Notes: generated by a model not told the origin, from the letters alone. Positions 25,725 through 34,338 are shown, counted from the first letter of the stretch. The stretch is DNA of 49,591 bases from Flavobacteriales bacterium (GCA_023251075.1 JAHEZM010000026.1:1-49591), one strand, 5' to 3'. Numbers and translations: made by a program.

Positions 25725-27044
25725 TTAATATCCATGACCTAAGTGATCAGCTCTTCTTGTGCCCAAAATTTTGTAATTCTTTTCTTCAATAGCTTTTACA
25801 GCTCTATCGCGATCTTTATAAACCGATTTTTTTTCAAAACTATTAATGCCTAATCCTATTTGAAAGAAGACTCCCATGATTACTGCAATGACCAATAACT
25901 TTGAAACCCATGAATATTTTTGCATAATCCATCGGTAACAAAAAAGTGAATAAATAAAAGGAAGAGGAAATAAAATGATAAAAGTATGTGGTGAAGGCCC
26001 TTTAGTACTAAAGAAAAAACTTACAAAGAGCATGATGTAGGAGAAAAATAAAATCCATTTTAACTTGATCCACGCAGCATCTTTGTTTTTTTGAAAAAAC
26101 GACAAGATGAAAAATCCTGCTTGTGACAATCCGAAAGGGAAAAGAAATAATGCAACGGGAAGCATCCACCACATCCACCAGTGTTCGGTGAGTACTTTTA
26201 ATCTGGAGTCGATATCTCCTCCCAGCATGTATGGAATTTCGTAAGCGGCGAAAGACGCATATTTAGTGAGTATAGGAATTAGGTTTTTAAAATTCGACCA
26301 ATCGAAAACAATATTGTTTCCCACATCTCCTGCCCCCGATGGATCGGGAAATAGCAGCGTTGGAATTAAAGTGCTTATACCAATTGCCAACCCTAAAACA
26401 TACAAGCATCCGCTTTTTATCAATTCTTTTTTTTCTCTCAATAGAATATGCAGGAAAGCATAGCCTGTGAAAGGTAGTAGGAGAATCCATGATAAATGCA
26501 ATTGCATGATGCAAGTAGTGGCCAATCCTAAAGTGAAAAACAGCCACGATTTTTTGAGTATCCTTTTTCCAAATAATTCTATAATTTCTATAAACCCAAT
26601 AAAAAAAGGAATAGCAAAAATCATTACATAAGAAGGATTTACAATGCGTGGTGAAAACTGCATCACCCATGGAGTAGTGAGTGTTAAAGTGTAGATAAAC
26701 CATTTAGGGTAATCGGGAAAACGAACACATAAATATTTAGCAAAAAAGAAAAGTATCAGAAAAGAAAACAATCCAAGAAATAGGGCAGGAGCTTCAGGAA
26801 TCGGACAAATATAAAATCCCACACTCACCAGTAGGCCTTGCAATGCTCCAGGTATTTGTGTATTGGTATATACTACATCCGGACCGTAAAACGGCCATGT
26901 TTGAGTGGTGTAAGATTTTAAACCAATCAAATAAATTTGTTGTTCATCATCGGCCCAGAATTCCCCCACCACTCCGTAAACCATACGAAGTACAAATAGG
27001 AAAATGATTAATAAAGTAAGATATGTTGGTTTGATCTCTTTCAT
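25725..27044 (-). CDS. GT-C-like polytopic membrane protein
   Basis: The 439-residue protein has about ten hydrophobic segments and an early acidic loop, EFWADDEQQIYLIG, in the place where GT-C glycosyltransferases keep their catalytic Asp/Glu. Later loops include YTNTQIPGALQG and SPRIVNPSYV. A sugar-transfer role at the outer face of the inner membrane is likely but the substrate is not known. It overlaps the WbqC gene by four bases (ATGA) and leads directly into the next GT-C-like gene, so this part of the block looks like a glycan-related insertion between lepB-WbqC and the sigma operon. Confidence 0.65.
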   Translation of the reverse strand: MKEIKPTYLTLLIIFLFVLRMVYGVVGEFWADDEQQIYLIGLKSYTTQTWPFYGPDVVYTNTQIPGALQGLLVSVGFYICPIPEAPALFLGLFSFLILFFFAKYLCVRFPDYPKWFIYTLTLTTPWVMQFSPRIVNPSYVMIFAIPFFIGFIEIIELFGKRILKKSWLFFTLGLATTCIMQLHLSWILLLPFTGYAFLHILLREKKELIKSGCLYVLGLAIGISTLIPTLLFPDPSGAGDVGNNIVFDWSNFKNLIPILTKYASFAAYEIPYMLGGDIDSRLKVLTEHWWMWWMLPVALFLFPFGLSQAGFFILSFFQKNKDAAWIKLKWILFFSYIMLFVSFFFSTKGPSPHTFIILFPLPFIYSLFCYRWIMQKYSWVSKLLVIAVIMGVFFQIGLGINSFEKKSVYKDRDRAVKAIEEKNYKILGTRRADHLGHGY

Positions 27045-27643
27045 TTCAGAACGCTTAAACCGTGCGGCCCTTCGTTAAAAAGTAAATCAATAATGCTGAG
27101 GTTTGGAATAAATCCCATCTTGTCGGAAAATACTTGCATATACTCAGAATGCTTAAATCCACTATCAATTTTCGGATGAATGGAATTCCTTAAGTCTATC
27201 AATTTAGAATATTTTTTTTCGTATTTCTCAGTAGCGGTAAATTTTGCATCCATTTTCAATTTTGCTAAAATCCAGGTATGCAAACTATTGTTGTAATCTA
27301 ATAGTGAAGGAGTTTTTCGGAAAATCAATTTCTCAAATTCAGCTTCATAATATTCAAAAAATGCAGAAGAGCGATAGGCTGTAGTAATAGATCTCCAAAG
27401 AATCATTTGCCATGCTGAGTCATAACTGATTTGAATATCTTTAACAGCAGTGCGCTCTCTGTTCCTGCTTTTTAAGGGAATAGAAATTACTAGTTTTCCA
27501 TTGGCTCCGTAAATCGCAGTTCTATTTCTATAGGTTTGTTTAGGAAAATGCTCGTGAATTTCTAAAAGCGCATCAGGATTTTTTATTACTTGTGCGTAAT
27601 ATTCAATCGGACCTAAAAATGCAGTAGAAAATATCGCAGTCAT
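27041..27643 (-). CDS. WbqC family protein
   Basis: The 200-residue product shows the family layout: STAFLGPIEYYAQ at the start, HFPKQTYRNRTAIYGANG with the basic cluster, then LVISIPLKS and SYDSAWQMILWRSITTAYRSSAFFEYY. WbqC was named from O-antigen clusters, but its reaction remains unclear; in Bacteroidota the gene usually follows lepB, as here. It is cytoplasmic. It overlaps lepB by one base (TAATG) upstream and the GT-C-like gene by four bases downstream, so translation is coupled along this run. Confidence 0.85.
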   Translation of the reverse strand: MTAIFSTAFLGPIEYYAQVIKNPDALLEIHEHFPKQTYRNRTAIYGANGKLVISIPLKSRNRERTAVKDIQISYDSAWQMILWRSITTAYRSSAFFEYYEAEFEKLIFRKTPSLLDYNNSLHTWILAKLKMDAKFTATEKYEKKYSKLIDLRNSIHPKIDSGFKHSEYMQVFSDKMGFIPNLSIIDLLFNEGPHGLSVLK

Positions 27644-29388
27644 TATTTTACATCTTCTTTTTGAGCTTTCTTTTTCTTCCAGAATTTATTGGCTAACCAT
27701 AATAAAATACCACCAATTAAGAAGTGCCATAAGTATGATTTTGAAATGCCGTCTTTACTAACAAAAGTAAATAAACGATCGAATTGAAAGCCACCTCTGT
27801 CACCGTTGTACGACATCCATATAAATACAGGCGTTCCTACAATATGGTCATCGGGAACAAAGCCCCATGCACGAGAATCGGCAGAATGATCACGGTTATC
27901 ACCCATTGCGAAGTAGTAATCTTTTTTAAAAGTGTAGGAGTTAATAAAAGAGTGATTATCTCTGAATTTAGGTTTAGAGCTTTTCAGATAATTGTTGACG
28001 CCCTCAACATCGATACTTTCGTTTTTTATTAAAGAAGGATCAAAAGATTTAATTTTTTCTACAATGTATTCACGGTCTTTAGCGCTTCCATCCATTACAT
28101 AATCTTCATAAACGCGCATCATTTGTTCGCCTTCTTTTTTAGTAACCGGACTTTGTTGACCATAGAACATATCAGCAAGTTCATTAATTTCTAATGCAAC
28201 GGGCTGCCCCTGATTGTAGTTGAGTATTTTGTAGCAAATCCATTTAGGATCTTGCTCTGAGGCAAGGGTTCTTAATTGTTCTAAAAACAAATAAGCATCT
28301 CTTAATTCTTTGAGATAATAAACGCTTGAATTTTCGTAAAACTTAAAAGCTCTGCCATAAGAATAGAAATTATTTTCATTCAATTTGATGCTTTCCCCTT
28401 TTTTAGGAACATAAATTGGCCCGTAATTTAAGTTGGTCCAATGATATGTCGAATCACTTTCTTCTCTCAATCCTACTACCGATCTATTATTAGGTGGATT
28501 TTGGTTTTGGAATTTTTGGTTTTGGAAATTAGTTGGATATAGAGGTCCTGCGCCTTCTCCTTGTTTTATATCCATTCCTTGTCCGGAGCTAGGAAAATCT
28601 TCCGTTTTTCCATCCACGTAAACCACACCATTTTTAACTTGTAAACTATCTCCAGGAATTCCTACACATCTTTTTACATAATATGTTTTTTTATCGGTAG
28701 GACGATAGGGCTCATATGGATAATTGAACACGATAATGTCTCTGCGCTCCACATCTTTTATTCCTGGTAAGTGAAAACTGGGCAATTGAATCCAATCCAA
28801 ATAAGCTGCGATTTCTAAAACAGGAATGGTTTGTTGTGTGAAAGGAACGGAAAGAGGAGTAACAGGAGTTCTTGCTCCGTAGTGAAATTTACTTACGAAT
28901 AAAAAGTCACCTACCATCAATGTTTTTTCCATTGATTCAGTGGGAATTTTAAAAGCTTCCAGAGTGAAAGTTCTAATGATGGTAGCAGCGATTACTGCGA
29001 AAAAAATGGCTTCCGACCATTCTCTTGGAGTTGATTTTTTTGTTTTACTATAGTCAACCAATCCCACATAACTTACATTGTCGAAGTAAGCCAAGAAGGG
29101 TAAATAGGCAAATCCAATTATTGCGCCCAACACATGATGAAATATTTTCCTTTTGCCAAAAACATTTAGCAATTCAACCGTTAGCCCGATAAATAAAATT
29201 ACATTCACTACTGGAATGAATACCAAAATCAACCACCATATGGGTTTTTGAACGATTTTCAGCCAAATGAAAATATTGTAAAAAGGTATGAAAGCTTTCC
29301 AGGGTTGGTGTCCGGCTTTTTTAAATAATCCCGCCAAACCCACTAAAAAACTAATGGTGAAGGCAATCAATAAATATGTTTTATTCAT
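27643..29388 (-). CDS. lepB: Signal peptidase I, extended form
   Basis: LepB removes signal peptides from secreted proteins on the periplasmic face. The catalytic dyad is visible: S152 in PTESMEKTL and K239 in YYVKRCVGIPGDS. The MGDNRDHSADSRAWG box and a late TM helix (about 555-573) follow. At 581 residues it is much longer than the 324 of E. coli. An N-terminal hydrophobic region with FKKAGHQPWKAFIPFYNIF resembles DUF5684, and about 270 residues lie between K239 and the GDNR box. The frame opens at 29409, but MNKTYLLIAF at 29388 gives a natural first membrane helix. It lies 39 bases after dapB, the usual Bacteroidota order. Confidence 0.92.
   Translation of the reverse strand: MNKTYLLIAFTISFLVGLAGLFKKAGHQPWKAFIPFYNIFIWLKIVQKPIWWLILVFIPVVNVILFIGLTVELLNVFGKRKIFHHVLGAIIGFAYLPFLAYFDNVSYVGLVDYSKTKKSTPREWSEAIFFAVIAATIIRTFTLEAFKIPTESMEKTLMVGDFLFVSKFHYGARTPVTPLSVPFTQQTIPVLEIAAYLDWIQLPSFHLPGIKDVERRDIIVFNYPYEPYRPTDKKTYYVKRCVGIPGDSLQVKNGVVYVDGKTEDFPSSGQGMDIKQGEGAGPLYPTNFQNQKFQNQNPPNNRSVVGLREESDSTYHWTNLNYGPIYVPKKGESIKLNENNFYSYGRAFKFYENSSVYYLKELRDAYLFLEQLRTLASEQDPKWICYKILNYNQGQPVALEINELADMFYGQQSPVTKKEGEQMMRVYEDYVMDGSAKDREYIVEKIKSFDPSLIKNESIDVEGVNNYLKSSKPKFRDNHSFINSYTFKKDYYFAMGDNRDHSADSRAWGFVPDDHIVGTPVFIWMSYNGDRGGFQFDRLFTFVSKDGISKSYLWHFLIGGILLWLANKFWKKKKAQKEDVK
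28501..28530. repeat. In-frame 15-bp tandem duplication in lepB
   Basis: Two adjacent 15-base units (28501-28515 and 28516-28530) differ by one base and encode FQNQ-type pentapeptides in the long insert of signal peptidase I. The spacing keeps the frame, so copy number could vary without breaking the gene. Confidence 0.7.
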
Positions 29389-29427
29389 AATGTTTAAATC
29401 AATTTTCACTCCTCTTTCGTGAGCGGA

Positions 29428-30144
29428 TTAGAATTTTAGCATATCCTTCATGCCGAAAAAACCATTTTTTCCTTTCATGAATTCTGCTGCAACTACGGCA
29501 CCTAACGCAAAACCTTCACGGTTATGCGCGGTGTGACGAATAAATATTTCATCTACTGATGAATTATACACTACAGTATGCGTTCCCGGAATATTCCCAA
29601 TGCGTTTTGAAATGATCTCTAATTCATTAGGTATAGAGGATGTGTTGTTCACCCATTTCGTTTTAGAATTTACATTTTCTAGAATTCCTTCTGCTAAGGT
29701 AATTGCTGTACCACTGGGTGCATCTAGTTTTTGAGTGTGATGAATTTCCTCCATCTCGATAGTATAATCGGAATACGGAGCCATCAACTGCGCTAACTTT
29801 TTATTGATTTCAAAAAATACATTTACACCAATACTAAAGTTAGAAGCATAAAAGAATCCTTTTCCTTTATTTTCTGCTGCATCTTTTACTTCATTCATTT
29901 TATGTAACCAGCCGGTGGTTCCCACCACCACGGGAACATTAGATTCAAAGCATTTTTGAATATTGCTATAAGCGGTTTCCGGTGTACTGAATTCAATAGC
30001 TACATCAGCCTTTTTTAAATTATCAATGGTAAGGTCGGTGGCATTGTCAATATTAACTTTTAGAACAATTTCGTGTCCTCTCGATAGAGCGATTTTCTCA
30101 ATCTCTTTCCCCATTTTTCCGTAACCTAAAAGTGCGATTTTCAT
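29428..30144 (-). CDS. dapB: 4-hydroxy-tetrahydrodipicolinate reductase
   Basis: DapB catalyses the NAD(P)H-dependent step of the diaminopimelate and lysine pathway, needed for peptidoglycan. The N-terminal nucleotide loop is LGYGKMGKEI. The substrate signature reads EIHHTQKLDAPSGTA, with the expected His-His and Lys, and the later IRHTAHNREGFALG block is also typical. The frame opens at 30168, but the ATG at 30144 (MKIALLGYG) is the usual start, giving 238 residues. It is transcribed with lepB downstream; the metzincin-like gene ends 65 bases upstream. Confidence 0.95.
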   Translation of the reverse strand: MKIALLGYGKMGKEIEKIALSRGHEIVLKVNIDNATDLTIDNLKKADVAIEFSTPETAYSNIQKCFESNVPVVVGTTGWLHKMNEVKDAAENKGKGFFYASNFSIGVNVFFEINKKLAQLMAPYSDYTIEMEEIHHTQKLDAPSGTAITLAEGILENVNSKTKWVNNTSSIPNELEIISKRIGNIPGTHTVVYNSSVDEIFIRHTAHNREGFALGAVVAAEFMKGKNGFFGMKDMLKF

Positions 30145-30208
30145 GATCAAAGTTTTGTTGTCAAACAAACCTACTGATTTTCAGATACACGGCAAAAGAA
30201 TGGGGCTA

Positions 30209-31108
30209 TTAATACTTTAAAACTTTGAATTTTTTACCCAGTAACATTTGATTGTATTTATCCTCAAGATTGTTGGTCCAACCAATGGTGTATTTTGTTA
30301 GTGGTGAAATATTTAGAGTATTAAGGTCTTTGTAAGCAAAAGCCATAATTTCGTTGGGAAATTCTTTCATAATTAAATCTTTTCTTTTACGAATGGTTTT
30401 GCCTTTATCGAAGGGAGAAAAATAGAGGTCTAATGCGCCAAATATGTGTAAGAACTCGTGAGCAATAACCGCCGGACTTTTGAAGCTAACGATACAGTAT
30501 TCAATATCGGTGAAGCTTCCGGTGTGTAGGGTGAGTGACATTTCTTCTTTGTAATAATTGTTAATGAAATACATCAACACAACATTATCGGTTTTATGTT
30601 CATTTCTCAATCGTGCAATCAGTCTTTCTCTATCGCTCATTTTATTTTTTGTTAAGGTGCTTGAAACAGTGTCTTTTGGAAAAGATTTTCCTGCTTCTTT
30701 AGCAATAAAATCAGCCCACTTATTTAATTTAATCATGCCAGCAAGGGGAGAAGGGAAGAGGGTTCCCGTTAAACTTCCTCCATTGAAGTCCTTTTTTATG
30801 GGGATTGTTTTATTGTTTTTATGATAGGCGATTTGAATATCAAGAGGAATTTTGTTTTCTGAAGCTTGGTTTTCCAACCATTGACTTGCAATTCTAATTG
30901 AATCAAGAGTTGAATTGATATCGAAATCACTCCAGGGTAAAGTGCCCTTGGTGTCAACAAAAATTGCATAGAGCACGACTTTTCCTGTTAGTCGTTTACA
31001 TACATTGTTGTTGACAGACGCAATTCTTACTACTTTGTTTTTAATAATTAGAGCGGTGCATGACCCTAGTGAAACAAGAAGAATAAAAAGGAAAAGATAC
31101 TTTTTCAT
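30209..31108 (-). CDS. Putative metzincin-like zinc protease, lipoprotein
   Basis: The 299-residue protein has a lipoprotein signal ending in SLGSC (C17), so it should be tethered to a membrane facing the periplasm or surface. The zinc motif HEFLHIFGALD (H217, E218, H221, D227) matches HExxHxxGxxD, the metzincin pattern with Asp as third ligand as in snapalysin. A Met about 28 residues later (NEIMAFAY, M255) could form the Met-turn. No named family is recognised. Its leader shares a 15-mer and a 13-mer with the leader of the ECF-sigma operon, so it may belong to that regulon. It is 50 bases downstream of the DUF5683 gene. Confidence 0.65.
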   Translation of the reverse strand: MKKYLFLFILLVSLGSCTALIIKNKVVRIASVNNNVCKRLTGKVVLYAIFVDTKGTLPWSDFDINSTLDSIRIASQWLENQASENKIPLDIQIAYHKNNKTIPIKKDFNGGSLTGTLFPSPLAGMIKLNKWADFIAKEAGKSFPKDTVSSTLTKNKMSDRERLIARLRNEHKTDNVVLMYFINNYYKEEMSLTLHTGSFTDIEYCIVSFKSPAVIAHEFLHIFGALDLYFSPFDKGKTIRKRKDLIMKEFPNEIMAFAYKDLNTLNISPLTKYTIGWTNNLEDKYNQMLLGKKFKVLKY

Positions 31109-31152
31109 AGATTTTTTTCTTCTTTAATGTGGAGAAGAAGAAAAGGTAACCT
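31109..31152 (-). promoter_or_regulatory. ECF-type promoter/leader, copy 2
   Basis: Minus-strand AGGTTACCTTTTCTT (31138-31152) is followed after 11 bases by TAAAGAAGAAAAA and the ATG at 31108. It matches the leader at 22097-22140 in both blocks and in total length. TTTTCTTCTT and AAGAAGAAAA here can also form a 10-bp hairpin, which is weaker in copy 1, so a promoter is favoured over an RNA element. Confidence 0.6.
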
Positions 31153-31157
31153 GAAAA

Positions 31158-31826
31158 TTAAAATTTTAATGAAAGTTGCATGCCCATAGTAGAGGTATTG
31201 TATAGGCCGTAATTCAATATACTAGGCTGTACATGAAAAGACAAATCATCGCTTATATTGAAATTATAGAGATGCCCATCTACAGTAGCATCCAAAATAT
31301 TCATCATATAAAGCATGCCTAAAAAGAAAAACGATAAATCGCGATTTCTTCTGTAATAATTATTTTGAACTTGAAAATCGCTTTCGGTTAAGGAGGTTAG
31401 CTGATCGTTGGTGTATCCGGTAGCGAAAGTTCTATGCGGATCAGTATTGATGAAATAGTCAAAATCACTTTGGGTTTTGGTGCCGTAGGTCATTGCATTT
31501 TTAAGGATTAACCCATTGTGCCAGAAATTATAATAAATGGTATTGGTGTATGCTAAATATCCAACACCACCCAGGGCAGCGTAAACAATAGGTATCTTCC
31601 AGTATTTTCTGTTATAAGCCTGTCCCAATCCAGGTAAAACAGTAGAATACATTGCTGCTTTTTTTGGTGAATGATTGGGGTCGTTATGAACGATAGATTC
31701 CTTTTTCTTGTCTTTTTTTGTACTAACAACGGGAGTTGAATCAATTAATACTCTTGTTGAATCAGTAGTTTGAGCAACTACTGTGAAACTCAGTACAGCA
31801 AAAAAATATGTAAGAAATTTGGTCAA
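31158..31826 (-). CDS. DUF5683 protein, exported
   Basis: The 222-residue product starts with a signal peptide (about residues 1-18, ending VVAQ). After a polar linker comes the DUF5683 hallmark SPKKAAMYSTVLPGLGQAYN, then KYWKIPIVYAALGGVGYLA. Two hydrophobic helices are suggested, with a beta-rich C-terminus ending in Phe (SLKF) as in outer-membrane proteins. The function of the family is unknown. It follows parB with a two-base gap, a conserved order in this phylum (parA-parB-DUF5683-dapB-lepB). Confidence 0.82.
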   Translation of the reverse strand: MTKFLTYFFAVLSFTVVAQTTDSTRVLIDSTPVVSTKKDKKKESIVHNDPNHSPKKAAMYSTVLPGLGQAYNRKYWKIPIVYAALGGVGYLAYTNTIYYNFWHNGLILKNAMTYGTKTQSDFDYFINTDPHRTFATGYTNDQLTSLTESDFQVQNNYYRRNRDLSFFFLGMLYMMNILDATVDGHLYNFNISDDLSFHVQPSILNYGLYNTSTMGMQLSLKF

Positions 31827-31828
31827 TT

Positions 31829-32731
31829 TTAAAGATCAAGAAGTTCTTTGATTCTGATTAAATCTTTTTCTGATTTAAAAGGAATAACGATATTTCCCTT
31901 GCCTTCAGTACTTTTTTTCAATTTAATTTTAGTACCAAACAGCTTGCTAAGATCTTCTTTTAGCTTTTGTTCATCGAAAGAAAGTTCACTGCCTTTTTTC
32001 TTTGGTGCTGTTGTAGAATTTTGTTCTTCTCCGGTTTGACGGGCCAATTCTTCAACCTTACGTACACTTAAATTTTCAGCTACAATTTTTCGGAAGATAT
32101 ACAACAAAACATCTTCGTCTTCAATAGCCAACAAAGCACGAGCGTGGCCCATGCTGATTTCCTGAGATTTTAACGCAGCTTGAATTTGAGCAGGTAATTT
32201 TAACAAACGAAGATAATTGGCGGTTGTAGAACGGTTTTTGCCCACTCTTTCTCCTAACTCTTCTTGTGTTAAATGACATTCTTCAATCAATCGTTTGTAG
32301 CTTAAAGCAACCTCAATGGGGTTTAATTCCTGACGTTGAATATTTTCTACCAATGCCATTTCAAGCATAGCCTGATCATTGGCAATTCTTATATAGGCAG
32401 GTATTTCATGTAATCCAGCAACTTGAGAGGCACGAAATCTTCTTTCTCCTGAAATGATTTGAAATTTATCATACCCCAATTTCCTTACGGTAATAGGTTG
32501 AATAATTCCCAATTCTTTAATAGATTGCGCTAATTCTAAAAGGGATTCTTTTTCAAATTCTGTTCTTGGTTGAAAAGGATTGGCTTCAATTAATTCAATA
32601 CCAATCATAGCAATATTACCGGCAGTTTGACTCGCTTTATCAGCAGGTAAACTAGAGGTAATATCTGTTCCTGAGTTTTCTAGCAGGGCGCTTAATCCGC
32701 GACCCAATGCATTTTTTTTATTAGAGCTCAT
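31829..32731 (-). CDS. parB: Chromosome partitioning protein ParB
   Basis: ParB binds parS sites near the origin and spreads as a CTP-dependent clamp. The 300-residue product starts KKNALGRGLSALL, the ParA-stimulating N-terminal motif. The CTP-binding box GERRFRAS is at 95-102 and ENIQRQELNPIE follows. The helix-turn-helix (LTQEELGERVGKNRSTTANY) is near 155-175, and a C-terminal dimerisation region ends the protein. Its start overlaps parA by 11 bases. No convincing parS was found in this window. Confidence 0.95.
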   Translation of the reverse strand: MSSNKKNALGRGLSALLENSGTDITSSLPADKASQTAGNIAMIGIELIEANPFQPRTEFEKESLLELAQSIKELGIIQPITVRKLGYDKFQIISGERRFRASQVAGLHEIPAYIRIANDQAMLEMALVENIQRQELNPIEVALSYKRLIEECHLTQEELGERVGKNRSTTANYLRLLKLPAQIQAALKSQEISMGHARALLAIEDEDVLLYIFRKIVAENLSVRKVEELARQTGEEQNSTTAPKKKGSELSFDEQKLKEDLSKLFGTKIKLKKSTEGKGNIVIPFKSEKDLIRIKELLDL

Positions 32732-33536
32732 CTTCTACATTAATCACTTTATCTTCTTGAGCAATTCTGGTCATGTTGTTTTTCTGTAACACTTCACGTG
32801 CTAAATTAAGGTAATTAACCGAACCTTTACAGCTGGCATCGTGGGTTAAAATGGAGTGTCCAAAACTTGGAGCTTCACTTAACTTGGTATTTCTTTGAAT
32901 AATAGTATCAAAAACCATGTCTTGAAAATGTGTTTTCACTTCGTCAACTACCTGGTTCGATAAGCGCAAGCGGGTATCGTACATGGTTAAAAGAATACCT
33001 TCAATTCTTAAATCAGTATTCAATCTGGATTGAACGATTTTAATGGTATTTAATAGTTTTCCTAATCCTTCTAATGCAAAGTATTCACACTGTACCGGAA
33101 TAATTACAGCATCAGATGCGGTTAAAGCATTGATGGTAATTAATCCTAATGACGGGGAGCAGTCAATAATAATGAAATCATATTCTTCGCGAACTTTTTC
33201 CAGAGCCAACTTCATCATTCTTTCGCGGTTAGGTAAATTGATGATTTCAATTTCAGCACCTACTAAATCAATATTTGCTGGAATAATATCAACGTTTGGT
33301 GTTTCAGTTTGAAGAATTATATCTCTTGTTTCGGCTTCATTGATGATACACTCGTAAGTACCCATTTTGATATTTCTAGGATCAAAACCTAAACCTGAAG
33401 TAGAATTTGCCTGTGGATCAGCATCTACCAATAATACTTTTTTTTCAAGCACACCAAGGCATGCTGCTAAATTGATGGCAGTAGTAGTTTTTCCTACGCC
33501 TCCTTTTTGATTGGTAACCGAAATAATCTTGCCCAT
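32721..33536 (-). CDS. parA: Chromosome partitioning ATPase ParA
   Basis: This 271-residue ATPase moves ParB-bound origins along the nucleoid. The deviant Walker A motif KGGVGKTT is near residues 9-16, the A' block VLLVDADPQ follows, and IIIDCSPSLG is the Walker B region. All are intact, and the length is typical of chromosomal (Soj-like) ParA rather than large plasmid forms. It lies 12 bases downstream of the UPF0173 gene and overlaps parB, so UPF0173-parA-parB-DUF5683 is one transcript. Confidence 0.95.
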   Translation of the reverse strand: MGKIISVTNQKGGVGKTTTAINLAACLGVLEKKVLLVDADPQANSTSGLGFDPRNIKMGTYECIINEAETRDIILQTETPNVDIIPANIDLVGAEIEIINLPNRERMMKLALEKVREEYDFIIIDCSPSLGLITINALTASDAVIIPVQCEYFALEGLGKLLNTIKIVQSRLNTDLRIEGILLTMYDTRLRLSNQVVDEVKTHFQDMVFDTIIQRNTKLSEAPSFGHSILTHDASCKGSVNYLNLAREVLQKNNMTRIAQEDKVINVEDEL

Positions 33537-33548
33537 CTTTCTTTGTTT

Positions 33549-34229
33549 TTATAAATCAATCGTCTCTCCGATATTCATTAATACAAGCTTTTTACCGGAT
33601 TTTAAAAACTTATCTACAGCTTGTTTTTTATCTATTGCAATATAGGGAAAAGTGTCGTAGTGAACCCCTATGATGTTATCACATTTTATGAACGTTGAGG
33701 CGTTAATAGCATCGTCAACTCCCATAGTGAAATTATCGCCAATAGGAAGAATAGCCCAGTTTAAAGTAGTCCATTCGCTTATTAATTTCATGTCGAGGTG
33801 CAACGCTGTATCTCCTGAATAATAAAGGTTTCCTTCAGTGGTTTCGATAATGAATCCCATTGGGTTTCCTCCATAACTACCGTCGGGTAAACCACTGGAA
33901 TGAACGGCATTGGTTAATTTTATTTTACCAAAATCAAATGTTTTGTTGCCCCCAATATTCATTGGATGGGTGTTGCTAATACCTTTATTGTTAAGCCAGG
34001 TGTGAATTTCCCAGTTCGCAACAACAAGCGCTTTTGTATTTAAAGCAATTGAAATAGCATCGGCGATATGATCTTCGTGCCCATGACTAATAAATATATA
34101 GTCGGCTTTTATGGATTTTATATCTATAGATTTAGCTAACTCATTGGGTGTGATGAATGGATCAAATAAAAGGGTTTTGTCTTTTACTTCTATGGCGAAG
34201 CATGAATGTCCGTAATAAGTGATTTTCAT
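33549..34229 (-). CDS. UPF0173 metal-dependent hydrolase (metallo-beta-lactamase fold)
   Basis: The 226-residue protein starts MKITYYGHSCF, a family hallmark. It has the metal motif SHGHEDHIADA (HxHxDH), then NAVHSSGL and a GDTAL Asp site, plus a C-terminal GVHYDTFP. All ligands for a two-metal site are present. The natural substrate of UPF0173 (YtkL-like) proteins is not established. The frame could begin at a TTG at 34232, but the ATG at 34229 is preferred. It diverges from the FMN reductase and heads the parAB transcript. Confidence 0.87.
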   Translation of the reverse strand: MKITYYGHSCFAIEVKDKTLLFDPFITPNELAKSIDIKSIKADYIFISHGHEDHIADAISIALNTKALVVANWEIHTWLNNKGISNTHPMNIGGNKTFDFGKIKLTNAVHSSGLPDGSYGGNPMGFIIETTEGNLYYSGDTALHLDMKLISEWTTLNWAILPIGDNFTMGVDDAINASTFIKCDNIIGVHYDTFPYIAIDKKQAVDKFLKSGKKLVLMNIGETIDL

Positions 34230-34252
34230 CAATTCAAATTCAAATAATCTGT

Positions 34253-34260
34253 TAACTTTG
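34253..34260 (+). promoter_or_regulatory. Candidate -7 element for the FMN reductase gene
   Basis: TAACTTTG matches TAnnTTTG and lies 78 bases upstream of the ATG at 34339. The -33 element is weak. Confidence 0.35.
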
Positions 34261-34338
34261 AAATTCTTCGTAAAGGTAGTTTTAAAACACTGTTTTTCAG
34301 AAGAGATTTTTAAACATAAACCGCTTAGTCAATTCATC

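Noticed and set aside
32782-32800. Possible parS site inside parA (TTCACGTG core)
   Set aside because: Only the CACGTG core and about four of ten flanking bases match the parS palindrome; this level is expected by chance.
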